DNA of 22,317 bases from Thaumarchaeota archaeon UBA223. Its GTDB lineage: Archaea > Thermoproteota > Nitrososphaeria > Nitrososphaerales > UBA57. Made by a program: the position numbers and the translations under genes. Where the stretch lies: positions 1-22,317 of the forward strand of contig DAHJ01000017.1 of the NCBI GenBank assembly GCA_002495905.1, given 5' to 3'. The notes below the pieces were generated by a model. The model did not search any database. It was not told where the DNA came from and was given only the letters and a program-made list of their open reading frames with translations. Shown in pieces: positions 1 through 6,278 of this stretch; position 1 is the stretch's first letter; the number at the start of each line of letters is the position of its first letter.

Positions 1-609
1 ATCATCGTCGTCATCATCGTCATCTTCTCCAACTAATCCCAAGTAACAATATACATTTTCAAATTTGTAAAACTCATCATTATTATACATGTATGAATAT
101 ACATCAAACCACAAAGTTATACCAGATCCATCATTATCAACTCCTGCAATTTTTAATTTTATTACTTCGTCAGTAATTGTACTACCAGAGATATCAGAAA
201 TCAGATCTCCAGTTTGAGAAAACGTAAGTTGTTTTTCAATTAAACGTGCTGTTGCTTCATCATTAAGAATAACTAAATCAAAGGCGCCATTAGAACGTCC
301 AGAAACTTTTTCATTAATCAACTGAGTTTGAATTGAGGACCAATGTCCAGCAGTAATTTCTACATCAATACCATATTTCGATGAAAATTCTCTATCAATA
401 AAATTAAAAAAGGATTCATCGTAGATTTCGTCATCGACAAAGATAGTTAATTTTCCAGATTCTTTTGCCAAAGATATTAATTCATTTTCTCCTGATGGAA
501 GAACTTCAGCATCCTGTGATTGTCCTAATGAAAAATAGACTACTATAGTTCCTAATAATAAAATTAGAGAAACTAAAATTGCTATTTGATTAGTTCGTGA
601 TTGCATCAT
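1..609 (-). CDS. ABC transporter solute-binding protein, family 1-like (partial, C-terminus beyond window)
   Basis: This is the 5' part (203 codons) of the extracellular receptor of the importer encoded just upstream. An N-terminal hydrophobic segment (about residues 8-28) is a signal peptide or membrane anchor; I see no lipobox cysteine. The mature part begins with a stretch of the type LAKESGKLTIFVDDE and continues with VEITAGHWSSIQTQLINEKV, which reads like the first lobe of a family-1 (MalE/UgpB/PotD-like) binding protein. The start ATG at 609 overlaps the permease stop as ATGA, so translation is probably coupled. At the window edge the protein runs into eight consecutive Asp codons (24-1), mixing GAT and GAC. 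The substrate cannot be told from the sequence; sugar, polyol, polyamine or ferric ion are all possible. The receptor gene coming last in the operon is less usual. Confidence 0.75.
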   Translation of the reverse strand, partial: MMQSRTNQIAILVSLILLLGTIVVYFSLGQSQDAEVLPSGENELISLAKESGKLTIFVDDEIYDESFFNFIDREFSSKYGIDVEITAGHWSSIQTQLINEKVSGRSNGAFDLVILNDEATARLIEKQLTFSQTGDLISDISGSTITDEVIKLKIAGVDNDGSGITLWFDVYSYMYNNDEFYKFENVYCYLGLVGEDDDDDDDD

Positions 610-1487
610 TCTGCAGCACCAAGAGTAATTCCTCGAGCGAGATATCGTTGAACTGCTAGTGAAAGAATAACGGCAGGAATAATAGCAAGAGTTCCACCTG
701 CATTTAATTCATCAAATTCAAGGATTTTGAATGATTCAATAGATTCAGAGAATCCAGACCAGACACCACGAGAAACGGTTTTTGTAACAGCACCTGTTAA
801 GAATAAAGCATAAAAGAACTCATTCCAAGTACCGACAAAAGCGAATACTGCGGCCGCAGCAAGTCCTGGTAATGCCAATGGAAGTGCAACTTTGCGAAGA
901 ATATAAGAATCAGAAGCGCCAGACATAAATGCAGCCTCAAAAATCTCTTTGGGAATATCCTTGAAGAAGCCTCTCATCATCATAGTAATTATTGGTAAAT
1001 TAATAATCAGATAAACAAATGCCATTCCTTGATAAGTATCAAATAATCCAAGTCGTCCATAAATAAGGAAGAATGGAAGCAATACAGCAAATGGTGATAT
1101 AGTTCTCATAGCAAGTAAGGCATATGTGATGAATGCCTTTCCACGAAACTTGTACATTGCCAATGTAAAACCTGCTGGAAGACCAGCAAGTATTGCAACT
1201 AATACACTTGATACAGCAATTATTACACTGTTAACCAATAATCGTGGATAAGCTTCTATTCTCAGAGCTTTCTGATATTCGATAGGTGAGAATTTTATTC
1301 CGCCTTGACCTTGGAAGAATTCTCCAACAAAACTTGCGCCACGACCTGAAAATAGAGGTCCGATATCAACACGAAATCCTTCTTCGACCATGATTGATAT
1401 AGGCCATAATACCCAAAGTGCTGCAGAAACCAATAACAGATAGCGAATATATCTAGAATTATTTTTTTTATTTTTATTTTCACTCAT
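606..1487 (-). CDS. ABC transporter permease, MalG/UgpE-like
   Basis: A 293-residue inner permease subunit of a binding-protein-dependent importer. About six membrane helices are visible, the first at residues 15-33, followed by a long extracellular loop. The cytoplasmic EAA loop that docks onto the ATPase is clear near residues 184-210 (EAAFMSGAS, then LPLALPG). It lies 6 nt downstream of the other permease and its stop overlaps the start of the binding-protein gene. Family knowledge makes it the MalG-type half of a permease heterodimer. The start ATG has no obvious Shine-Dalgarno sequence. Substrate unknown. Confidence 0.88.
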   Translation of the reverse strand: MSENKNKKNNSRYIRYLLLVSAALWVLWPISIMVEEGFRVDIGPLFSGRGASFVGEFFQGQGGIKFSPIEYQKALRIEAYPRLLVNSVIIAVSSVLVAILAGLPAGFTLAMYKFRGKAFITYALLAMRTISPFAVLLPFFLIYGRLGLFDTYQGMAFVYLIINLPIITMMMRGFFKDIPKEIFEAAFMSGASDSYILRKVALPLALPGLAAAAVFAFVGTWNEFFYALFLTGAVTKTVSRGVWSGFSESIESFKILEFDELNAGGTLAIIPAVILSLAVQRYLARGITLGAAE

Positions 1488-1493
1488 TATTCA

Positions 1494-2375
1494 TCAATCC
1501 AATAAACTAGAAGATCTCCTCAATACAAGTGCACAAGTAGTCAGCGTAACAGCCAACAACAATATTGCCATTGCGGTTATTTGTGCAATAGGAAAATCAT
1601 ACAAAGTGGAGGAAAACATCTTCCACATCAAAACACTCACTGTATCAACAGGAGCTCCGAGTTGAGAATCTTGGCCAAGCCAAAAATTCCATGAGTAAGG
1701 TACTTCAAACATTCTGAATGCATCCGCAGTTCTAAGAAGCAAAGTAACAACAATTGCAGGAGATGCAATTATAGCAGGAAATGTAATTTTTTGGAATTTA
1801 GTAAAAGAAGAAGCTCCCATTACTTCAGCTGCTTCAATTTGTTCTTTAGGAATTGAACGTATTACGGCAACAGTAACTAACATAAATAATGGAGCCCAGA
1901 TCCATGCGTCAGAAAGAACAATTATAGAATAATATGTAAAAGGTTTAGAAGTATCGATATAGGTTCCAAGCGACAAACCATAATAAAGCAAAGTATTAAG
2001 ATCGTCAAAAAATGAATTTGGAGACCACAATACTCCTGTAACGATAGGAGCAATAGCAATTGGAATTACAAAAATCGATGAGAACCAGGTTCTTGCTCTT
2101 TGACCCGAACTAGTTATCAATAAGGCAAGAAATATTCCAACAATAAATTCTAGAAAGACCGATCCAAAGACAAGTAACAATGTTACTTGAATTGCTCTCC
2201 AAAAAACAGAATCAGAAAGAAGAGAAATATAATTCTGGAATCCAACAGGAGTTTGTGAAGGATTAACTAGTGAGAATTCAGATAAACTCAATAAAAAAGA
2301 CTGAAAAACTGGACCTATAAGTGCCAAAAATATTATTACTAGTGCAGGAACCAGAAAAAGATAAGGTACACGCAA
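1494..2375 (-). CDS. ABC transporter permease, MalF/UgpA-like
   Basis: A 293-residue partner permease with about six membrane helices and an EAA loop (EAAEVMGASS, followed by ITFPAIIASP) near residues 180-205. The start codon is TTG at 2375: an in-frame TGA, the ATPase stop, lies just upstream, and a GGTGA Shine-Dalgarno-like motif overlapping that stop sits about 6 nt before the TTG. Earlier in-frame starts are therefore excluded. Its length is close to that of UgpA/PotB-type permeases, and it lacks the large periplasmic insert of enterobacterial MalF. It pairs with the MalG-like subunit encoded next. Carbohydrate-type (CUT1) import is the likeliest class, but the PotB type cannot be excluded. 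Confidence 0.87.
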   Translation of the reverse strand: MRVPYLFLVPALVIIFLALIGPVFQSFLLSLSEFSLVNPSQTPVGFQNYISLLSDSVFWRAIQVTLLLVFGSVFLEFIVGIFLALLITSSGQRARTWFSSIFVIPIAIAPIVTGVLWSPNSFFDDLNTLLYYGLSLGTYIDTSKPFTYYSIIVLSDAWIWAPLFMLVTVAVIRSIPKEQIEAAEVMGASSFTKFQKITFPAIIASPAIVVTLLLRTADAFRMFEVPYSWNFWLGQDSQLGAPVDTVSVLMWKMFSSTLYDFPIAQITAMAILLLAVTLTTCALVLRRSSSLLD

Positions 2376-2381
2376 ATATAT

Positions 2382-3425
2382 TCACCTGACAGTTTTGCCG
2401 TCGTCAGAAAAGAATCTCAAATCACCGTCAGAAAAGTCGAGATTTACATCAGTGCCAACAGAGAATTTCGAATCATTTGGAACTTTAACTTTCACTACAG
2501 AGTTTGCTATCTTTACATTAAGGATTTGACTATCTCCAAGATATTCTGTAGATATTACAGAACCTGTTAATTTCGAGTTTCCAGAACTTACAGTGATATT
2601 TTCAGGTCGTATTCCAACTACAGTGGTACCTTTTTTAGTAGATATTGAATCACCAAGATCAGAAGAATTAACAAGATTCATAGCAGGCATTCCAAGGAAG
2701 GAACCAATCCAAGAGTGATTTGGATTATTATATAGTACATCAGGCTTGTCGACCTGAAGTAATTTTCCATCTTTAATTAATGCAATTCTATCAGCCATAC
2801 TCATAGCTTCAGTTTGATCGTGTGTAACGTAAATAAACGTGATTCCCAATTCTTCATGTAATTTTTTGATCTCAGTACGTAATTCAGAACGTAATGAAGC
2901 ATCAAGATTAGATAAAGGTTCGTCCATTAGGAAGACTTTAGGTTTCTTAATAATTGCACGACCAAGAGAAACACGTTGTTGTTCACCGCCACTTAGTTCA
3001 CCAGGTTTTCGATCTAAAAGACTTTCAATTTGCAGCATAGAAGCAATTTTTTTTACTTCACTATCTAGATTTGTAGAATCTTTACCTGATGCACGTATAG
3101 GAAATGCAATATTTTCATAAACAGTCATATTTGGGAACAAAGCAAAATTCTGGAAGACCATAGATATATCACGTTCTCGAGGAGAAATGTCGTTCATTAG
3201 ATCGTTGCCAAAGTATACTTCGCCATTACTAGCTTCTTCTAAACCTGCAATAAGTCGTAATAAAGAAGATTTACCACTGCCTGATGGGCCAAGAATTACA
3301 AGAAATTCTTTATTTTCAATTTCTAAATCAACCTGACTTACAGCATCAACATCTGAATTTGTAAATCGTTTAGAGACTTTTTTGAGCGTAACTGAAGACA
3401 TAATATATTTGAAAAACTTAGACAT
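2382..3425 (-). CDS. ABC transporter ATP-binding protein, MalK/UgpC/PotA-like
   Basis: The nucleotide-binding subunit that powers the importer. Visible motifs are Walker A GPSGSGKSS (46-54), Q-loop FQNF (91-94), signature LSGGEQQ (144-150), Walker B VFLMDEP (164-170) and switch His202 in VTHD. After about residue 250 comes a regulatory C-terminal domain with GIRPENITV, typical of TOBE/MalK-type importers. Total length is 347 residues. The family start aligns with Met9 (MSSVTLKKV, at 3401), but a TATA-like box at 3456-3463 would put the transcript start only a few nt before the ATG at 3425. Both starts are possible; I keep the longer one. It is the first gene of the operon. Confidence 0.92.
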   Translation of the reverse strand: MSKFFKYIMSSVTLKKVSKRFTNSDVDAVSQVDLEIENKEFLVILGPSGSGKSSLLRLIAGLEEASNGEVYFGNDLMNDISPRERDISMVFQNFALFPNMTVYENIAFPIRASGKDSTNLDSEVKKIASMLQIESLLDRKPGELSGGEQQRVSLGRAIIKKPKVFLMDEPLSNLDASLRSELRTEIKKLHEELGITFIYVTHDQTEAMSMADRIALIKDGKLLQVDKPDVLYNNPNHSWIGSFLGMPAMNLVNSSDLGDSISTKKGTTVVGIRPENITVSSGNSKLTGSVISTEYLGDSQILNVKIANSVVKVKVPNDSKFSVGTDVNLDFSDGDLRFFSDDGKTVR

Positions 3426-3455
3426 ATATTAATATTTTGGTAATAATTATTATTT

Positions 3456-3463
3456 CTTATATA
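3456..3463 (-). promoter_or_regulatory. TATA-like box of the ABC importer operon
   Basis: On the minus strand the sequence reads TATATAAG, centred about 35 nt before the ATG at 3425. This is the archaeal TATA position for a transcript with a very short leader. It lies in an 89-nt AT-rich gap shared with the end of EF-1alpha. Confidence 0.45.
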
Positions 3464-3491
3464 ATATAATAATAAAATTTATGTAAATAAT

Positions 3492-3512
3492 AAAAAACAA
3501 TAATGGAAAAAA
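3492..3512 (-). terminator. Probable oligo-T terminator of the EF-1alpha gene
   Basis: Two runs of six T on the minus strand (3512-3507 and 3497-3492) follow the EF-1alpha stop codon directly. Archaeal RNA polymerase terminates at such T tracts without needing a hairpin. Assigned from sequence only. Confidence 0.5.
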
Positions 3513-3514
3513 GA

Positions 3515-4822
3515 TTACTTCTTTTCCCATTCTTGATTAATTTCTTTAACTACACCTGCAGCTATGGTTGTACCCATATCTCTTAATGCAAATCTTCCCA
3601 TTTGTGGAAATTCACCAAATGTTTCAAGACACAATGGTCTCAATGGTTGAATTTTTACAATTGCTGCATCACCAGTTTTTAGTGCCTTTGGACTTTCCTC
3701 TAAAACACCACCAGTTCTAGCATCTAATTTAGAAACTAGTTCAGTGATAGTTGCTGCAGCTTGTGAAGTGTGTGCGTGTATAACAGGCGTATATCCAGGG
3801 GCTATAGCTGTAGGATGATGTACTACAATTATCTGAGCAGTAAATTCCTTAACAACTTTAGGTGGATTATCTGCAGGACCGATTACATCTCCACGACGAA
3901 TGTCCTTTTTATCAACACCACGAAGGTTAAAACCAATATTGTCACCTGCAGAGGCTTCTTGTAATTCAACATGATGTGATTCAATTGATTTAACTTCTGC
4001 ACTAGCACCACTAGGCATAATAACAACTTTTTCTCCAACCTTGAATGTACCAGTCTCTACACGACCTACTGGAACTGTTCCTACACCAGTGATTGAATAT
4101 ACATCTTGCAATGGAAGTCGTAATGGTTTGTCTACAGGAGGAGCTTCAACTTCGAAATCGTCAAATGCTTCATAAATAGTCTTACCATCATACCAAGAAA
4201 GATTATCTCCTTTATTGATCAAATTATCTCCTTTCCAACCGGAAACAGGAATAATAGGTGTTTTTGCCAAGTCCCAGCCAACACCTTTTAGTAATTTTTC
4301 AACTTCAACTTTTACTTCTTCATATCGTTCTTTTTTATAACCAACTTCATTTGCATCCATTTTATTGATTGCAACAATCATTTGTTTAACACCTAGTGTT
4401 TTTAGTAAGAAACAATGTTCTCGTGATTGTCCACCTACGCCAATGGCAATTTCAGTTTCTCCAGGTTTACCAGAAACACAAAGTACTGCTGCATCTGCTT
4501 CAGAAGCACCGGTAATCATGTTTTTAATAAAATCTCTGTGTCCAGGAGCATCAATAAGTGTGAAATCATATTTAGGAGTCTCAAATTTCTTAAAAGCGAG
4601 ATCTATTGTAACACCTCGTTCTCTTTCATCTTTTAAATTATCCATAACCCATGCATACTTGAATGTGTCACCTTTACCAGTTTTTTCAGATTCTTCAGCG
4701 AATTTTGCAATAGTTCTTTCGTCAATGACTTTGAGGTCAACAAGAAGATGACCAATTATAGTAGATTTACCTTGGTCTACGTGACCTGCTACGATTAAAT
4801 TAAGGTGTGGTTTATCTGCCAA
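3515..4822 (-). CDS. tuf: Translation elongation factor 1-alpha (aEF-1A)
   Basis: This GTPase delivers aminoacyl-tRNA to the ribosome in the cytoplasm. At 435 residues it has the full family length. Motifs are the P-loop GHVDQGKST (13-21), the switch-II region DAPGHRD (91-97) and NKMD (153-156), followed by two beta-barrel domains with GVGTVPVGRVETG and a typical C-terminus (GRFALRDMGTT). The start is TTG at 4822: an in-frame TAG stands 4 codons upstream, and the conserved N-terminus MADKPHLNLI begins exactly there. The block SEKTGKGDTFKYAWVMDN matches my memory of Nitrosopumilus-type thaumarchaeal proteins and is the main taxonomic clue in the window. A TATA-like box lies about 30 nt upstream. 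A position-17 Gln in the P-loop (GHVDQGKS) differs from the common His or Asn. Confidence 0.98.
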   Translation of the reverse strand: MADKPHLNLIVAGHVDQGKSTIIGHLLVDLKVIDERTIAKFAEESEKTGKGDTFKYAWVMDNLKDERERGVTIDLAFKKFETPKYDFTLIDAPGHRDFIKNMITGASEADAAVLCVSGKPGETEIAIGVGGQSREHCFLLKTLGVKQMIVAINKMDANEVGYKKERYEEVKVEVEKLLKGVGWDLAKTPIIPVSGWKGDNLINKGDNLSWYDGKTIYEAFDDFEVEAPPVDKPLRLPLQDVYSITGVGTVPVGRVETGTFKVGEKVVIMPSGASAEVKSIESHHVELQEASAGDNIGFNLRGVDKKDIRRGDVIGPADNPPKVVKEFTAQIIVVHHPTAIAPGYTPVIHAHTSQAAATITELVSKLDARTGGVLEESPKALKTGDAAIVKIQPLRPLCLETFGEFPQMGRFALRDMGTTIAAGVVKEINQEWEKK

Positions 4823-4849
4823 TATTATTACCTAATGATTCAGTGATAT

Positions 4850-4860
4850 CTTTTATATTT
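4850..4860 (-). promoter_or_regulatory. TATA-like box of the EF-1alpha gene
   Basis: The minus strand reads AAATATAAAAG, about 28-38 nt before the TTG start, as expected for an archaeal core promoter giving a leader of a few nt. A short purine element (AGG) sits about 10 nt before the start. Confidence 0.5.
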
Positions 4861-4937
4861 ATGTTTTTTCTTCTTTGAAGAGATTTAATAACTTATAGAA
4901 AAGTCTCAGTGAAAATTAAATGGTCCCGCGGGTCGGA

Positions 4938-4959
4938 CATTCATGGATTATACATCCAA
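4938..4959 (-). other. Predicted tRNA intron 4 (T loop, between nt 59 and 60), 22 nt
   Basis: Once intron 3 is gone, a complete hBHBh' motif appears: outer helix GTCGG/CCGAC (the T stem), central helix TTCA/TGAA, bulges AA^T and TG^T, inner helix TGGAT/ATCCA with a GTATA loop. Cleavage gives TTCAAA+T, the full T loop. Confidence 0.85.
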
Positions 4960-4965
4960 TTTGAA

Positions 4966-4984
4966 TTCGTCAAGTAATAACTTT
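4966..4984 (-). other. Predicted tRNA intron 3 (between nt 53 and 54), 19 nt
   Basis: Central helix CGTC (nt 48-51) pairs with GACG inside the intron; the bulges are GG^A and AA^T; inner helix AAGT/ACTT closes a TATT loop. Cleavage after the second bulge base joins GTCGG to TTCAAA, exactly the T stem and start of the T loop. No strong outer helix is visible, so the motif is of the relaxed type. Confidence 0.82.
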
Positions 4985-5000
4985 CCGACGACAGTCCGGT

Positions 5001-5044
5001 TCCTGTGTGCTTGGCAAACTGTTCGGATAAGCCAAGGCTTAACC
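5001..5044 (-). other. Predicted tRNA intron 2 (canonical position 37/38), 44 nt
   Basis: The standard archaeal BHB is present: outer helix TCCGG/CCGGA is the anticodon stem, central helix is CTGT (exon) with ACAG (intron), and the bulges are AG^G and GA^A. Cleavage after the second bulge nucleotide gives the loop CTGTAGA. The inner helix is imperfect, a GT/AC pair and then CTTGGC/GCCAAG. Confidence 0.9.
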
Positions 5045-5059
5045 CTACAGCCGGAAGCT

Positions 5060-5072
5060 TTTGGCAATATTT
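5060..5072 (-). other. Predicted tRNA intron 1 (D arm, between nt 22 and 23), 13 nt
   Basis: Its removal joins G22 to AGC and restores the D-stem strand GAGC that pairs with GCTC. A BHB-like fold can be drawn: central helix TGGT with GCCA (one G-U pair), bulges AG^A and AA^A. The intron is too short for an inner helix, so this is a reduced form of the motif and the weakest of the four. The exact ends could move by one nt (5071-5059) with the same product. Confidence 0.7.
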
Positions 5073-5187
5073 CTACCAAGCTGAGCTACCGCGGGCCTGC
5101 GGAATATCATAAGATAATACCGCGGGTGCGAGACCGAAATAATAAGGTAAAAGAAAGAATAAAAAAGTAGCTAATCAAGACATTAAC

Positions 5188-5493
5188 ATGGATGAAAGCT
5201 ATAAAAAACTAGACGTTAAAGAAATCGACTCAGAATTATTAAAATTGAACAATTGGGTATTAGATAATGATCGAATAAAGAAAACATTTGAATTCAGGGA
5301 CTTTGGAGATGCTTTTGCTTTTATGACAAGAATTGCAATAGAAATTGAAAGAATGAATCATCATCCAGAATGGTTCAATGTATATAATAAGATAAATGTA
5401 GAACTCACAACTCATGATGTTGATGGATTAAGCATGTATGATTTTAAGTTAGCAAAAATAATGGATGATTTTGAGAAAATTTTCCGAGAATAG
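5188..5493 (+). CDS. Pterin-4a-carbinolamine dehydratase (PCD/DCoH family)
   Basis: A 101-residue protein with the complete PCD signature: His58-His59-Pro60 in MNHHPEW, then Tyr66, the strand NKINVELTTH with His76, and GLSMYDFKLA with Asp85. The family dehydrates 4a-hydroxytetrahydrobiopterin after aromatic amino acid hydroxylation; some members serve other pterin or molybdopterin roles. Length is normal for the family. Its stop lies 2 nt before the next ATG, so the two are cotranscribed. No aromatic amino acid hydroxylase is in the window, so its physiological substrate here is uncertain. Confidence 0.93.
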   Translation: MDESYKKLDVKEIDSELLKLNNWVLDNDRIKKTFEFRDFGDAFAFMTRIAIEIERMNHHPEWFNVYNKINVELTTHDVDGLSMYDFKLAKIMDDFEKIFRE

Positions 5494-5495
5494 AA

Positions 5496-5717
5496 ATGAA
5501 CAAAGAAGAAGCTGTTGAAAAGTCCATAGAATATGTAAATCTTTTTGGTTATGTCAAATGGCATGAATTGAAGTCAATAGAATTTATTAATGAAAAGTCA
5601 ATTTGGAAGGTAATATTTTATGCAAAACAAAATGAATCAAATGAAGTAATTAAATACAAATTAGAAGTAGATAATTTATCCGGAGATATTTCAAATTTAC
5701 AAATGATAGAGAATTAA
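5496..5717 (+). CDS. Small protein, PepSY-like fold possible
   Basis: A 73-residue soluble protein without a signal sequence. It has an N-terminal helix (NKEEAVEKSIEYVNLFG), then alternating strands with a central tryptophan (SIWKVIFYAKQ), then KYKLEVDNLSGDISNLQ. An N-terminal helix followed by a strand ending in D-x-x-SG resembles the PepSY arrangement, but I do not recognise it firmly. It starts 2 nt after the PCD stop, so the two form an operon. The codon and base use match its neighbours, which supports a real gene. Confidence 0.7.
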   Translation: MNKEEAVEKSIEYVNLFGYVKWHELKSIEFINEKSIWKVIFYAKQNESNEVIKYKLEVDNLSGDISNLQMIEN

Positions 5718-5780
5718 TTTCTAAAATGGTAATATCCAAAAGGGTTAAGTATTCAAGATTATTCTAGTATATTGTTCAAA

Positions 5781-6278
5781 ATGGGTAAAGTATCTAGAAC
5801 TATTATGATGGAAGCACCAGTAGATGATGTTTTCATGTATTATGCAAGACCAGAACATGTTGCAGGTCATTTTCCAGAAGAAGCAAAAATGAAAGTAATT
5901 CCTATTAAGATTACCGAAGGCTGGGGAGTAGGCACTGTAATGAGAATAATTGGAGAATTTGGTGGACGAACTATGCAATGGGATAGTATTACTTGTGAAG
6001 TAACTAAGAATAAGAAAATTGTCTCAAAAGCATTAAATGGACCATTCAAAAAGAACGTCATAACAGTTGAATTTGAAGAAATTAACGATAGTACAAAAGT
6101 TACATTTGAAGCAGATTACATATTACCACAATCAATAATTGGAATAATTATTGATCGTTTGCACGTAAGAAAACAAGTAATCAATGGAATGGATTCCAGC
6201 CTTCAAGAAGTTAAAAAATCAGTTGAAGAAAAACAAAAAGAAGCTGTTAAAGAAGTAACAGTAGAATCAAAGAATTAG
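5781..6278 (+). CDS. SRPBCC (START/polyketide-cyclase-like) superfamily protein
   Basis: A 165-residue protein with the layout of small helix-grip lipid- or ligand-binding proteins: MGKVSRTIMMEAPVDDVFMYYARPEHVAGHFPE at the N-terminus (strand, then the small helices), a set of strands in the middle (GWGVGTVMRIIG, WDSITCEV, KVTFEADYIL) and the long C-terminal helix, which runs into a charged Lys/Glu tail. I choose ATG 5781; a TTG three codons earlier (5772) is also open. The family binds hydrophobic ligands, and no specific role can be assigned. The stop overlaps the end of the convergent heme O synthase gene by 4 nt. Confidence 0.82.
   Translation: MGKVSRTIMMEAPVDDVFMYYARPEHVAGHFPEEAKMKVIPIKITEGWGVGTVMRIIGEFGGRTMQWDSITCEVTKNKKIVSKALNGPFKKNVITVEFEEINDSTKVTFEADYILPQSIIGIIIDRLHVRKQVINGMDSSLQEVKKSVEEKQKEAVKEVTVESKN

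Larger units (their letters stand above)
4921..5095 (-). tRNA. tRNA-Tyr (anticodon GUA) with four predicted introns
   Basis: The acceptor stem is CCCGCGG (5095-5089) paired perfectly with CCGCGGG (4931-4925), followed by discriminator A (4924) and an encoded CCA (4923-4921). C1-G72 with A73 is archaeal tRNA-Tyr identity. The D arm begins GCTC-AGCTTGGTA (5086-5074). The anticodon stem is TCCGG (5055-5051) with CCGGA (4999-4995), and the anticodon GTA is at 5048-5046. The T stem is GTCGG (4989-4985) with CCGAC (4936-4932). The unspliced gene is 175 nt. Removing four stretches of 13, 44, 19 and 22 nt leaves 77 nt including CCA, with a D stem GCTC/GAGC, a 7-nt anticodon loop CTGTAGA and a T loop TTCAAAT, all canonical. 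Each intron is listed separately. The short reading frame lying over this region on the plus strand is not a gene. Confidence 0.93.

Noticed and set aside
2839..3120. 93-residue plus-strand open frame
   Set aside because: It is the shadow of the ABC ATPase signature region.
4365..4751. 128-residue plus-strand open frame
   Set aside because: It is the antisense shadow of EF-1alpha, with no family resemblance.
4921..5095. tRNA with an oversized variable arm or a broken pseudogene instead of introns
   Set aside because: All four stems pair perfectly and the three larger insertions fit the BHB rule exactly; a decayed gene would not keep this.
4943..5170. 75-residue open frame on the plus strand opposite the tRNA
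   Set aside because: It lies across the tRNA-Tyr gene and its introns; the base pattern is fully explained by the tRNA.
5721..5745. Possible terminator or small RNA before the SRPBCC gene
   Set aside because: The sequence is AT-rich with no stable stem and no T tract of useful length; I see only a promoter-like gap.
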